Source: Ophiobolus disseminans | Taxonomy: Eukaryota; Ascomycota; Dothideomycetes; Pleosporales; Phaeosphaeriaceae | DNA: 64,000 nucleotides | Reading direction: 5' to 3' | Assembly: GCA_010093685.1 (NCBI GenBank) | Contig: MU006241.1 | Span: 186,001-250,000 of the forward strand | In this document: positions 1-10,883 of the stretch, in pieces | Numbering within the stretch: the stretch's first letter is position 1 | Layout of the letters: each line of letters starts with the position of its first letter | Made by a program: the position numbers and the translations under genes | The notes under the pieces: model-generated | What the model was told of the DNA's origin: nothing | Database searches by the model: none | The model's input: the letters and a program-made list of their open reading frames with translations, nothing else

Positions 1-1050
1 TGTTAAACACTATCGATAGTTGAACGTATGAATAGGACGCTCGTTGATACATTGCAGTTAAGTGACTATAGTATGTCTCTTAGCCAAAGTGTGTGGTCTG
101 GCCATGTTGCTGAGCATTTGACATAAGTACAGTGCGGAAAGGCGTTGAAGCAGCTGATAGTGCGCATAACTTCTGTCTTGATAGGCTGAATAGCATGTGT
201 GTCGATTTTAGAACGTTTTACATTAGCTATTGTTCTTTATCCTAGCGACAGAGAATGTTTAAGTAAGATAGATACTCATCTAACTATCATATCTACTTTA
301 GCCACACTCTATTCTACTTACTAGAATTAATATAATTAAACTCGCACCATTGAAAACATCGCCTCTACGGCTTTACACACTCTATTCAAAGCAGCTGCTG
401 TACTCGTACGCCCAGAACTCTAGAATATACAGCACTTGCTCACGATATACGACTATTCCGATGTTTAGAACTCACAGTTCCTGAGCGATGGAACTTGCAG
501 TAAAGTGCAGCGGAAGTGAAGCTAGAGATGGAACGCATGTACTAATATCAGGACATCTATAACATTCACAACCATTATAACATCCATCATAACATCACTT
601 ACCCACCCACACATCCCCTCCAACACCCCTTCCCCCAGCCCTAGAGTACACGTCTTCGCACCGAAGGAGCTGAGCAAGTGCTTTAAACTCTTCGTATATG
701 TATTGCACATTCACGGAGTGAGGAGAGTTGGTTGGCTCTAGTAAGGGGAGTGAGATAGGAAGGGATGTATGTATATATGGTGGTTGAGTGTGGGGATGGG
801 ATGGGATGGGATCATGGAGGGAGGGGCGTTTAATAAGTACCAGAGAGACAGAGATCTTCGGCATGGAAAAGAATGTAAGGACGGGGTTAATATAGATAGT
901 ATAATCATCGATGCTTGACTGCTCGGTGCGAGACAGTGTGGCTACGCCAGCGAGAGATGTAGACACTGGTGCTGCAAGGAACACGAGGGGCACGCAACAA
1001 GTCCGACAGAAGAAGAAGCAGCATCTGGGCGTAGGACTTGTTTATCTAGC
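1..1050. other. No gene recognised
   Basis: The first kilobase is AT-richer than its surroundings and carries only short open frames with no family resemblance. A short run of GATGG-type pentamer repeats sits near 785-815. It probably holds the 3' flank of the helicase gene on the right and intergenic DNA. Confidence 0.5.
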
Positions 1051-1058
1051 TACAGAGC

Positions 1059-3317
1059 TCATTCTTCGAAGCCTTCAAAGGCACTGTCTTCGCCTGCGCT
1101 TTCAATAACCAACATATCCTCCTTCTCGCGGCGTTTACTCGCCTCCCTCGCGCCGCGGCGATTATTCTCCGTCCGCCGCTCGTAACCAGATTTCGTCGAT
1201 ATACGATCGGCCATCTTGCCCTTCCCCTTCTTCCCCTCTCCATCCTTAACAGTGCGTCTCGACGCAACACCTCTCCTCTTGACCTCCTCCCGCTGCCTCT
1301 TACTAACATCCGGCAACGCATCCAGGAGCCACTTCTTCACGCTGCCCTCGCCCTCAGGTACACCGCGCAACCGCTCAGACGCGCGAATAACATGCGCAAT
1401 GACTTTAATATACGGCACATCGTCATTCGTATAAAATGTCACAGCGACGCCGCCTTCGCGCCCCGCGCGCCCTGTGCGGCCTACGCGATGCACATATCCG
1501 GCTGCAGACGTGGGCGCATCGAAATTCACCACGCCGTTTAGGCCCCGGAAATCCACGCCGCGCGCGAGTAAATCTGTGGTAATGAGGACCCAGATTTCGC
1601 CTTGCCGGAAACGCGTCATGATAGCGTCGCGCGCCGAGGACGAGAGGTCTGCGTGGAGGACTGCGATGCGCGAGGAGCCGCCTGCTTCGGGGGGAATGTC
1701 GTATAAGAGTTCGGAGTGGAGGGCTATTGCGCGGGGGATAGTTTGTGTGAAGACGAGGAAGGGGGGGCGGAGGGTGGGTTTGTCTCTATCAGACGACGAA
1801 GCGGTGGGGTGCAGGAGTTGGCGCAGGCCGAGGAGTTTGCCTTGCTCAGTGGCGGCGTAGGTTAGTTGGTGGGATATGTTGGGGATGGCGGTGTCTTTGA
1901 GGCCGACGACGAGGCGGAGGAGGGGAGGGCGGGGGAGAGAGGGGGAGAGGGTTATCCAGCGTGTGTTTAGGGTGTCGAGGGTCAAGGGCTCGATGTTGGA
2001 GCCCATTGTGGCGGACCAGAGGCCGACGCGTAGGAGAGGGTTGGAGCATGCGTTCCAGATGGCGAGGGTTTGTTCGCGGAAGAGCGGGTCGAGAAGGACG
2101 TCTGCTTCGTCGAGGACGAGGCGGCGGACGGTAGGAAGGTGGGCGACTGTGCTGTCTTTGCGTTTGAGGGTGTTGAGGAGTGCGAGGGGTGTTGCGACGA
2201 GAATGGCTGCTTTGACTAGTTCTGCTTGTTTCCGCTGTGTCTTCTTTCTCTTTGTAGGCTCTTGCTCATCGGAGTCTGAATCATCGGCCTCACTCTCAGA
2301 TGCATCGAGCGCATCGGGGCTAAGTTCGTCTCCTGACCTCGTAACCACTTGCATGCCCTTGCGCATGAGGGTAGCTTTGATTGCCGTGCCTTTTGCCAGC
2401 TTCCTGGCCTCATTGACAATCTGCGATGCAAGTTCCCGAGTGGGCGCAAGTATTATAGCGCGTGGGCCGTCCTTGCCATCTGTATCCTTGTTGTGTGCGA
2501 GCAGCGCATCGATGATGGGGATCAAGAAGGCAATCGTCTTCCCGCTGCCAGTCGGTGCGACCGTCAAAAGGTCGATGTCTCCTCCATACTCTGCGCCAGA
2601 CGAGCTCTTAGCATCTTCTATTGTCCCGTTTTGTTCCTTGCTCCCAGGCTTCCCAAGCAATAGCGGTAGAGCGCCAAGTTGGACCTCTGTAGGCAGCTTG
2701 TACCCCTGCTCTTGTATATTCTCTGCGAGTCGCCTCGATATGCCGTATCGTGTCCGTAGTTGCGCGAAGGAAGTAAGCGGTCGGGGGTAGAGCTGTTTCT
2801 TCACGTCCTTCTTCTTGTCTTTTACGACCTTGTCCTTTTTCCGCTTTTTGCTCTTCTTCTTCTCTTTGGGCGGCTCTTCTTCCTGTACAAGGAAGTCCTC
2901 CAACACTGCGACCTTCAGCTTGTGCGAGCGTAGTATCCGCTTGCACTCGTCTGCATCGTAAGGATCCTCTTCAACAGCATCTGCGCCATTCTCCTGCACC
3001 TCGCCTTCCTCTTGCAGCTTTTTCTCTTGCCTCTTTTCCTGCTTCCTCTGCTTTTTTGACTTTCCATCTTCGTCGGGTTTGCTTGCGCCGGCAAAGAAGT
3101 CGAGATCTGTAGGTAGTCCCGAGTGGTTAGGGTCTAGGGATGTAGACTTAGAGTCTTCAGTTCCTCCCCTCTTCCTTTTATGACTCGTATTTGCGCTCTG
3201 CGCTGGCTCATGCTGCCCAAAAAGCTGCGGATTCTCCACCGCGCCCGACGAGGGAAGTTTTTGCGCCGGCGAACTCTGCGGCGCTTTCGAGCGCGAGAGG
3301 AGTTTGAAGACGTTCAT
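1059..3317 (-). CDS. ROK1: DEAD-box ATP-dependent RNA helicase ROK1 (DDX52 family)
   Basis: Nucleolar RNA helicase expected to act in 18S rRNA maturation and 40S subunit assembly. The 752-residue frame is intronless and starts with ATG. A lysine-rich, NLS-like head covers roughly residues 1-190. It is followed by a Q-motif-like stretch ending in PTEVQ, Walker A APTGSGKT near residue 252, PTRELASQ, DEAD near 400, SAT near 435, and in the second RecA lobe HRVGRTGRAGR near 607. A lysine- and arginine-rich tail follows. An acidic insert sits between PTREL and DEAD, as seen in ROK1 proteins. All catalytic motifs are present, so the gene looks functional. What is seen is the motif set; ROK1 rather than another DEAD-box subfamily is judged from the basic head and its context around the Q motif. 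Confidence 0.9.
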   Translation of the reverse strand: MNVFKLLSRSKAPQSSPAQKLPSSGAVENPQLFGQHEPAQSANTSHKRKRGGTEDSKSTSLDPNHSGLPTDLDFFAGASKPDEDGKSKKQRKQEKRQEKKLQEEGEVQENGADAVEEDPYDADECKRILRSHKLKVAVLEDFLVQEEEPPKEKKKSKKRKKDKVVKDKKKDVKKQLYPRPLTSFAQLRTRYGISRRLAENIQEQGYKLPTEVQLGALPLLLGKPGSKEQNGTIEDAKSSSGAEYGGDIDLLTVAPTGSGKTIAFLIPIIDALLAHNKDTDGKDGPRAIILAPTRELASQIVNEARKLAKGTAIKATLMRKGMQVVTRSGDELSPDALDASESEADDSDSDEQEPTKRKKTQRKQAELVKAAILVATPLALLNTLKRKDSTVAHLPTVRRLVLDEADVLLDPLFREQTLAIWNACSNPLLRVGLWSATMGSNIEPLTLDTLNTRWITLSPSLPRPPLLRLVVGLKDTAIPNISHQLTYAATEQGKLLGLRQLLHPTASSSDRDKPTLRPPFLVFTQTIPRAIALHSELLYDIPPEAGGSSRIAVLHADLSSSARDAIMTRFRQGEIWVLITTDLLARGVDFRGLNGVVNFDAPTSAAGYVHRVGRTGRAGREGGVAVTFYTNDDVPYIKVIAHVIRASERLRGVPEGEGSVKKWLLDALPDVSKRQREEVKRRGVASRRTVKDGEGKKGKGKMADRISTKSGYERRTENNRRGAREASKRREKEDMLVIESAGEDSAFEGFEE

Positions 3318-3729
3318 GTTGGCTAGCGGGTCTGTAGATATGGAAAACGTGATTCAACCTCGTCTCGAGTGGGTCGTCGTCATGGCGTACAGTTGTGTTC
3401 AATGTTGGTGGTGCAAAAAAAAGTTCGAGATTCACGCGCGGGATCCCTGCACGTCGGGCAAGATAAACGCCGATGCTATACTGTCAATCACTTATAACGT
3501 AACAAGCAATGCAAGGTAGAACTACGTCGTATCATAGATGCATGTCGAATGATTGCACTTTGAGAACGAAATCTAAATCAAAAGCTATGTGCAATAGTAC
3601 AGTGTAGGCTGCCCACCCATACAAATCGTACACCTCCCAGCCCTCTGATTCGCGCGCTTCTGCAACTGTCCCTCATCTGGGACTGCAGACCTGATGCATC
3701 ATCCTCTTTGCTGCCTCACTCGTGACGCT
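3318..3729. other. Intergenic: ROK1 promoter side and ATP synthase g 3' side
   Basis: The stretch lies between the start of the helicase gene and the stop of the ATP synthase subunit gene. I see no coding signal in it. It must hold the ROK1 5' region and the terminator of the gene to its right. Confidence 0.5.
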
Positions 3730-4622
3730 CTAGTGCTCGCCGCCGTGCTCCTTTGCCCGGTATCCGACCAGCTTGAACCTGCCAATGATCTCGCCGACGG
3801 AGAAGAAACCGATGACCTCGGCAGCGACAACGCCAATGGACGCCCATTGCGCGCTGGACATGCCGCGGACCTGGGCAAGGAGGTTCTGGGGCGATGTGTT
3901 GGCGGCTTCGCTTGAAACGCGGCTGAGCAGGGAGGCGGGGTGGCGGAGGGCGTTGATGGCGGGTTGCATGTACTGCTGCATTGTCTGGACGGAGCTGTAG
4001 CGTGTTAGATTGGGGTGATGATGTTCATGGTTGTAAAGGCTCACGGTGGTGCCATGCCGCGCTGGTGGACGAGGAGCTTGCCGAGCTCTAGGCCGACTCT
4101 TGAGTAGTAGGTGAGTTGGGGCACGAGTCCTGCAGGCACAGTCAGTGCATTGTTCGTCTGATGATATGTCGCGATGCCGGGGCATCTGTTCGGCTCAAGG
4201 GCGCGGGTGCAGCGTGTCGTGAGCTGTGCTGTACATCACCACAGCACCACCCAGACATGCCATTGGGCTCTGTGACGTCGTTTCCCGCCTCTTTGTCGCC
4301 CTCGCAGCCCAGCAAATGCCCGTCGCACCCCTCGATGCCCGTATGTCGCAAGCTACTGACCTTGTGCACGTCCGACCATTCCTCCTACATTTTCCGATGT
4401 CGCATTGGCCGCATCGCTCGCAGCGGAGCCGACCTTGGACGCGGCCGAGGAGGCCGAGCTGGTGACCTTGGTGAGGCCTTCCGACGCCTTGGACTGCACC
4501 TTGGACGCCTGCTCCTTTACCGCGCCGGCGGCTGAGGCTGTGGTCGAGGCATTGCGGACGCCCGCGCGGCGGACGGCAAAAATGGACTGCCGCAGCACGG
4601 CGCGTGATGCAGCGAGAGACAT
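3730..4622 (-). CDS. ATP20: Mitochondrial F1Fo ATP synthase subunit g
   Basis: Inner-membrane Fo subunit needed for ATP synthase dimerisation and cristae shape. Three exons join in frame: 4361-4622, 4045-4129 and 3730-3994, with introns of 231 and 50 nt and canonical GT-AG ends. The product is 203 residues. The first exon has an Arg/Ser/Ala-rich mitochondrial presequence followed by an Ala/Ser/Lys-rich linker. The family core begins at the exon 1/2 junction with GLVPQLTYYSRVG. The C-terminal half carries NALRHPASLLSR and a single transmembrane segment with GVVAAEVIGFFSVGE, which includes a GxxxG-like membrane face. The length and order match fungal subunit g with an extended head. The short second exon is strongly supported because both splices restore the family reading. 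Confidence 0.92.
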
Positions 4623-5032
4623 TGTGAGGGCGGTCGGGGGAGTGGAGATGGCTGGCGGGGATGGGGTCGGTGTCGTGATGTTGGGCGGGTTGGCAATTGA
4701 CGGTTTTTTGGCTGGGCACGCACGGACTCGGATCTTCTAGGAGCGACATGCAACTCAACACCACAGTCCTCTCACAAAACACAATCTGTTACGCGCTGTA
4801 TGGAAGGACTGTTTGCTCAAAATATACTTGTTCCATCGTTCACTTAATCAAGTAGAAAGTGTCTTAAAAAACGCGACAAGTCAATGCTATCACCACTCGC
4901 AGTCCTCCAATGTGACTCTAGATGAATGATACCATGCCCGTACAAAAACTCACGTTACGTCACATAACATCACATTTCACAAAGAGACGGTATTCATAAA
5001 CACCTTCACCATACACTCTAATACCGCACCAC
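4623..5032. other. Intergenic, no gene seen
   Basis: About 400 bases separate the ATP20 start from the stop of the next minus-strand gene. No coding or RNA signal is recognisable. It should contain the ATP20 promoter. Confidence 0.5.
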
Positions 5033-8000
5033 TCAACCTCCACCGCCCCCTAACCCCTTCTTCCCCTCCCCCAACCGCGGACCCTTGAGCAAGAAATTCA
5101 ACTTGCGTATCTCCGTCCAACGACTCAAACCGCCCAATTCCAACACACTCATCCTGCGCATCTTCCCGCTCGGATTGCCAATCACCACAGCCTTCCAATC
5201 CGCACCGCGCCCCACCTTTTCCAAGTCTTTAAACTCGTTCCACGCCGCCGTGTCGCGCCGCGTGCCAAACGTGTGATTGGGAATGACCTGGACTTCTCTG
5301 AAGCGCACGAGGACGGCTGTGAGGAGGATAGTCAGACCGAGGAGAATGCCAGCCGTGACGCCTGTAGAGGTCTGCGCACCCAGGCGGCGCGTCATGCTTC
5401 CGCCGACGAGGGTAGCGACGCCCGCGAGGATGAAAGCGATTGTTTGGGATGCGAATATGCCAGCGGTGATGCGTGGGAAAGATGTGTAATTCGTGCGGCG
5501 CCGGCGATCTAGCACAGCCATTGATTCAAGGCGATGCCGCGTGTTGACGCCGGGCTGGAGGTCACATGTATCGAATGTTTCCATCATGATGCCGTGGCAT
5601 TCTGCAATCGCAAGCACGCTGAGGAAACCGAGTGTACCGGCGAAGACGATGGGCACCATGGACGGCTTGGGTATGCCTGCGGAGGAGATGGTGTATGCGA
5701 GGCCCATGAGCGGGAGGGTAAGCGTGAAGAGTGCACGTCGGACGAGATGAGAGGACCAGGTGACTTGTTTCTGGAACGTCATGCTGTCGGTTCGGAAAGC
5801 GTTCTTGCGCTCGCGCGAAAAGAGGTTGGCTTTTGTCAGCGGAATGGCGAGGAACGCGCCGATGGCGATGGACGTAACGCCTGCGCCTACGTACCGCGGC
5901 TGCCATCTGTAGTCTTTGGAGAGGAGCGCGCCGAGGAGAATGATGACGAGTACGATCTGTGCGTAGATCCAGCCAAGGTAGAAGGACAGGACGAAGAAGC
6001 CGGGCTGACACATCATCATAGCGACCAGCTTCATGCCCGCCCAGACCTCTTCGAACCAGTAATTTGGCCCTTCGGTCGAGATGTGTAGTTTGCATTCGCC
6101 GCGCGATACACGACGGGTGATGTAGTTCTCATCGCGGTCGTACACCTCAGTGACAGACTTTCGGTATGCTGCGCGGCGCGTCTCCGGCGCCAGAATGTTG
6201 AGCATCAGGGCGGCAGCGAGGATGATGACAACGATGTAGAAGCCCCAGTCGGGTGTCAACTTCTCAATGATGATGGCACCAACCATGAACCCCACAGCAA
6301 GCGAAGCAATCCAGCACCAGGACCAGATTCCGAGCCACATGCCCATGCCTCCACCATGTCGACGCACATCGTTCGGGACCACGAACTCCTGATGAGGGTT
6401 TTTGCTCTGCAGCGAGGCGCCAAAGAGATCAAGCAGGACTGTGATATAGTTCACGTTCGCGAACCCGAGTACGAGCCCAGTGACAGCGCGAGCGCAGAGC
6501 AGGCCAGTCCGAAATCTGGCGTCGTTTGGGGATCGTTTCGCACTAACGACCATCGCTTGTGGAAATTGTAGTGGCAGTGCAAGCGCAAGTGCAGCGAGCA
6601 GATATGGCTTACGTCCATGCAACAATGGCAAAGGCCAGACGACTATTGTCGATATGGCGAGGCCAAAGTACAACACAGCGTTGCCCACTATCACATGGTG
6701 CCTCTCATCCGCTAAGTAGTATTGGATGCGTGGGACTTCGCCCGCATATATGCCAACGATGATTCCTAGCAGTGCTGTGTTGATACAGGCAATGGCCGCT
6801 GTGATTCGCTTCTTGCCCGTTGACCAATTCCTCGCAATCGGCTGTCTGCGATGATGTCGCCTGAGACTGAAAGTGTGATGATGTGCCTCTTGTCGCACGC
6901 TCAATGCGTTACCATACATCTTCGGCGGTATATCTTCTTCGTCAAACGAGGTGTCGATTTGACTGAAGTTTGAGGATCTTCGTTGGCGCCGTTGAGACCT
7001 GGATCTGGACCGCTGCTCGGAGCTGTTATGTCGGTGGCGGTGTTTGCGCGAACGCACGTTCGAGTCGCTGGGTGGTCGCCAACGCGAACGACCGCGAGAA
7101 TGTTCTCTAGCGACAGGTCGAAGTACGAATTCGACATGATCTCGTGCAGATGTTTGGATAGGCTGCGGTGGGAGGAGCAAGTCGCTTTGCGTGCTGTACC
7201 TAGAACGACCTCGTTCCTCGCTCGAGCACGGGCTCGAGGATGGTGTGGGAGATCTCGAACGTGGAGGCCTCTCTCGCCGTGAGTACGCCCAGTCATATGA
7301 GGTGGATTCTTTTTGTAGGTCAGGCTCTACTCTGTCATATCCCGATCGAGTCGATTCGTGTACAACGTTTCTGTGTATCAAGATGGGCGGTGGAGGTGGT
7401 TTTCTGATAGGCTTCGGTGGTCTCGTGTCACGAGAGTAGTCGTCGTAAGAATACGACGTATATTCATAATCTTGGGAGGACCCTGAGGCAGCTAGTGGAG
7501 ACGTAGTAGTCATGAGATGTGTGTTTGGATCTTTGCGGGCACCTTGAATTGCCGTCCTTGCATCCTCGATGATCTCATATATCTCCTCAACTTGGCGGCG
7601 ATCCGCGGTCTCGTCGACAATCTCGACCGCTTCTTCCACGAGTTCTTCCAAGCCTTCTATCGCGTCGCTGATTCTCCGATCACCCACGCGCTCAAATGTG
7701 CTGCGAGTGGGTGCCGGTTGCGATGGAGAGAATTGAACCCGAGAGACGACTGCTGGCGATGTGACAGACATCACGTTCCTATGAACAAGCTTCCGAATCG
7801 ACTCGGGCGTGTCCGATCTTTCAAGATGATCTGGAACTGGTGCAAGACTGTCTGCCCGTGGACGAATATCGCCAAACTGGTCTTCTTCTGGCTCTTCCGC
7901 TTGGTTTTGCACGACGGAGAGTCTTTTCTGCGGCTCGTGCGATACGGATGCTCGGCGCGCGTCTGGCGTTTTCAACGGTGATGGAAACTTGGGCGCGACA

Positions 8001-8437
8001 GACGCTCGGCGGACTTGCGATAGTCGATGCCTGGTGACCGGGGATGGACTGCTGCCGGGTCCAGATACAATGCGACGCTCGATTGAAGCATGAGGCAATT
8101 TTCTGAGCACCTTTTGTGCAGATTTGCTGGTTTGTTCGGGTACAGCTGTCTTGGGAGTCTTGCGGCTAGATGGCCGAGTACCCGGAGAAGGTGTCTCAGT
8201 GTCGCTTTCTGGCTGCTTGGAAGGAGCAATAGCTATCGGTATCGAGTTGTTGCCGTCAAGCCACGGAAGTATCTTTCTTGTGGCATTGGACGCAAGCTTC
8301 TGCTTTGTCCTCCTCGGCACTGTCTTCTTTTCCGAGGTCCCAGCCCCTACACCTGTTACCACCCCAGTCATTTGTGTAGGTTGTTGTGCTGAGAGGTGAC
8401 CAGAACGAAGCGGACGGGACGCGTTGGAGGCGTTCAT
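5033..8437 (-). CDS. Large MFS-fold polytopic membrane protein with a disordered N-terminal half
   Basis: A single 1134-residue uninterrupted frame. Residues 1 to about 540 are predicted disordered and rich in Ser, Arg and Pro, with RS-type runs around 400-500 and a polyproline stretch (KPPPPPIL). From about 545 on there are ten to twelve hydrophobic spans. They start with TAAIACINTALLGIIVGIYAG and include GWIYAQIVLVIILLGALL, and there is a loop with the APETRR motif typical of the DHA1 branch of fungal major facilitators. The tail is Gly-rich. The closest family I recognise is fungal DHA1/polyamine-like MFS transporters, but the long head is unusual and the substrate cannot be read from sequence. 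It could act as a regulated transporter at the plasma membrane. The start is the ATG of the long frame; no splice is needed. Confidence 0.75.
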   Translation of the reverse strand: MNASNASRPLRSGHLSAQQPTQMTGVVTGVGAGTSEKKTVPRRTKQKLASNATRKILPWLDGNNSIPIAIAPSKQPESDTETPSPGTRPSSRKTPKTAVPEQTSKSAQKVLRKLPHASIERRIVSGPGSSPSPVTRHRLSQVRRASVAPKFPSPLKTPDARRASVSHEPQKRLSVVQNQAEEPEEDQFGDIRPRADSLAPVPDHLERSDTPESIRKLVHRNVMSVTSPAVVSRVQFSPSQPAPTRSTFERVGDRRISDAIEGLEELVEEAVEIVDETADRRQVEEIYEIIEDARTAIQGARKDPNTHLMTTTSPLAASGSSQDYEYTSYSYDDYSRDTRPPKPIRKPPPPPILIHRNVVHESTRSGYDRVEPDLQKESTSYDWAYSRRERPPRSRSPTPSSSPCSSEERGRSRYSTQSDLLLPPQPIQTSARDHVEFVLRPVAREHSRGRSRWRPPSDSNVRSRKHRHRHNSSEQRSRSRSQRRQRRSSNFSQIDTSFDEEDIPPKMYGNALSVRQEAHHHTFSLRRHHRRQPIARNWSTGKKRITAAIACINTALLGIIVGIYAGEVPRIQYYLADERHHVIVGNAVLYFGLAISTIVVWPLPLLHGRKPYLLAALALALPLQFPQAMVVSAKRSPNDARFRTGLLCARAVTGLVLGFANVNYITVLLDLFGASLQSKNPHQEFVVPNDVRRHGGGMGMWLGIWSWCWIASLAVGFMVGAIIIEKLTPDWGFYIVVIILAAALMLNILAPETRRAAYRKSVTEVYDRDENYITRRVSRGECKLHISTEGPNYWFEEVWAGMKLVAMMMCQPGFFVLSFYLGWIYAQIVLVIILLGALLSKDYRWQPRYVGAGVTSIAIGAFLAIPLTKANLFSRERKNAFRTDSMTFQKQVTWSSHLVRRALFTLTLPLMGLAYTISSAGIPKPSMVPIVFAGTLGFLSVLAIAECHGIMMETFDTCDLQPGVNTRHRLESMAVLDRRRRTNYTSFPRITAGIFASQTIAFILAGVATLVGGSMTRRLGAQTSTGVTAGILLGLTILLTAVLVRFREVQVIPNHTFGTRRDTAAWNEFKDLEKVGRGADWKAVVIGNPSGKMRRMSVLELGGLSRWTEIRKLNFLLKGPRLGEGKKGLGGGGG

Positions 8438-8956
8438 ACCGGCGCTTCGATGGTTTATGTGATCAAGACTGTAGCATCGAGGTGGGTGTACGGTGGGCTA
8501 GGATGAGTGTTGTATATAGTAGTGTGCGGGTGAGAGATCGACCAGCTTCGGACAAAGCGGAGAGGAAAGCCGAAGAGATGAAGCTGGTCGGAGGAGGTCT
8601 GGAGTTGTAAAGGATAGATGATGAGGAAGGTATGGATGTGTTGTTGCGGTGAGGGTGATGAGATGGACTTGATGTTGCACTGTTGTTTACTGAGTCAACG
8701 CGCCTTCCCAACTCTGATAGCCATGTTTTGGCAGAGGCAGGCACGATCACAGCCCCACACGGGCAACTCGCAAGCTAAGCTTCACAAACACCGCGCAGAC
8801 ATAAGTGTATCTGATCGCTCTCATTATCCATAGTGCAGCTTGTGTAATCTCAATCTACTTTACGTAGCCAGTCGTAAAGTCGCTAGGGTGGCGTGAAGTA
8901 CCTCCGATTAGTTTCCCTGCGTTTTTGGTGTTTTTTGTCGTTCTTTCCGCAATCGA
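8438..8956. other. Intergenic: 5' region of the MFS gene and 3' flank of the amidase
   Basis: About 520 bases without a supported gene. The left part must hold the promoter of the minus-strand membrane-protein gene. Short frames here have no family resemblance. Confidence 0.5.
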
Positions 8957-10883
8957 TTATGCATGTGCCTTGCTTCCGGATTTCAGAGCTTCCAGCACTA
9001 CAGCAGTCATTGCAAGCACTTTCTCCTCCTCGAGTCTCTTCGCGACGAGTCTGAGAGGAATATTAGCAAGCATCGTCGCATCAGGTCGCGAGTGCACTTA
9101 CTGTAACGACACGGGATGACCGTGTAGCAGGCCAGGATCGTCTAGTGTTTATGAGCAATATTTTATGGAGCGCACGTCGATGCAGCACTTACAACTGTTA
9201 CGGGCACCTTTGCAGTACTCGCTCTGGGTCTTAATGTCCGTTGCGAGTTGATCCTTTGCCTTGTCGACGATTATGCCCGTTGGAAAGGATGCAGCAGAAT
9301 AGTCAACGACGTTGTAGACCCCAGTGTATCCGACATATTTGAAGTCGCCGTGTGTTACGCTAGCATATGGCGTAGTAGGTGCTGCTGTGCATTAGTCACA
9401 CAAGCTTGATTGTAAGAAAGTGTGCACTCACCCAAAATGGCGTCGAGATCGCCATAGGACATCCACTGCTCAAGATACTGGCGCTGTATCTCGGACCGCT
9501 CTAGGTGCAGCTTCCACATGTCCGAGACACCGAGCTCCTTAGCTTCTTTGTACATGGTCATCTCGGGTCGGTACGGTTCGTTTGTCGGCGCGAGTAGAGC
9601 CTCTACACTCTTTCCGCCATCTGCGACAAACATACGTCCTAGTATCTCAAGAGTCTTAGCATGCAGCTTCGGATCCCACTCAACGACTTCATGTCCCGCC
9701 TTCTTCAAGCTCTCGGCCGTCTCCTTGAGCGCTCGCGTGACTGGAGGTGTGGGAAGACAGATGCCATCGTTCCACAAGACGGCAACCTTGAGCTTCTTCT
9801 TAACCTCCACTTCTCGCCACGGTATAGGCAACACCTTGGGGTCTAATAACCAGGGTTGCGCGTCGACTATTGTCTTTGAGTAGAATGTGATATCCTCCAA
9901 CGTCTTGCCCATGGGGCCGTTGACGCTCGCGACAGCTTCTTGTCCTGCTAACCCGGATCTGCACCGTTGTGTTGTGAAGCGACCGGCTGAAGGACGCAGG
10001 GTGAAGATGCCGGTGCATGCTGCGGGGATACGAAGGGAGCCGCCCTAAGACACGTATTAGTTGGTGGCAATGTGAAGGTTTTGGTGACGGACAATGTCTG
10101 TTCCAACACCTAGCGGGCTGCCTCCAAACGCAAGCAGCGCCGATTCTCCACCTGATGACCCTCCAGAGGTCACCTTTCGATTGAGAGGGTTGACAGTGCG
10201 GCCAAACACGTTGTTCACCGATTCCGCCTGCAACAAAGTCAACATATGACTGCTTTTCGGTTGCGCATATGCTTACAATCATCATCGCTGTTGGTACGTT
10301 TGTTTTGCAGTAGCGCACGGCACCCAGCTTCTCCAACATATCCACCAAGGTGGCATTGTATTCAGCAGGTTGGTTTACAAGAGAAGTAAACCCAACCGTG
10401 CTGTCTTTGCCTTTGATGTTGAAGTTGTCTTTGAGCGAGATTGGCAGGCCGTGGAGCGGTCCGACAACCTGTCCAGTCTTGTTGAGATGGTCGTCCAAGG
10501 CTTTGGCGCTTTCAATCGCTTCTTCGAAAAACGCATCGCTCAGACAATTCGTCTGTAACCATGAGTCTTGATTCAAAGTATGCAGAATATGCACCTACCA
10601 ACTGCTGCGCTGCGGCTGCGCGCTTGCAGAAGGCTCTCGTGACCTTCTCGGAAGTCCATGACTTTGAGGCGATCTTCTCGAGTATCTGCAGAGCAGTGCT
10701 GTCTGTAATCTCCAGTTCCTCTGCTGTGAACCATCCAGACTCCTTTGGCCAAATTGTCACATCCAGTTGTGATTCTAGGGGGAGTTGTTGTTGTGGAACG
10801 CGATACTCTTCTGGGATTGAAGCCGCCAATGCGTCTCTTTTTGCCGAGGCAATCTTTTGCCAATTGTTCTCCAGAGACGTCAT
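8957..10883 (-). CDS. Acetamidase-like amidase (amidase signature family)
   Basis: Hydrolyses carboxylic amides to acid and ammonia; fungal relatives such as acetamidase (AmdS type) serve nitrogen nutrition. Seven exons join in frame: 10599-10883, 10277-10552, 10093-10227, 9432-10044, 9193-9384, 9102-9141 and 8957-9050. The introns are 46-51 nt and the product is 544 residues, the usual size. The Ser-cisSer-Lys triad is visible: Lys in LPISLKDNF, the cis-Ser in TSGGSSGGE, and the nucleophile Ser in GVGTDIGGSLRIPA. The intron after GTDI splits this last motif and its removal restores it exactly, which supports the model. The C-terminal SAASFPTGI and the YDPGLLHGHPVSLQL segment are typical of the family. 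The gene is head-to-head with a permease across a GATA-rich promoter. No break is seen. Confidence 0.92.

Noticed and set aside
1876..2790. 304-codon plus-strand frame opposite ROK1
   Set aside because: Antisense shadow of a conserved helicase; no domain and Arg/Ser composition is that of a reversed coding frame.
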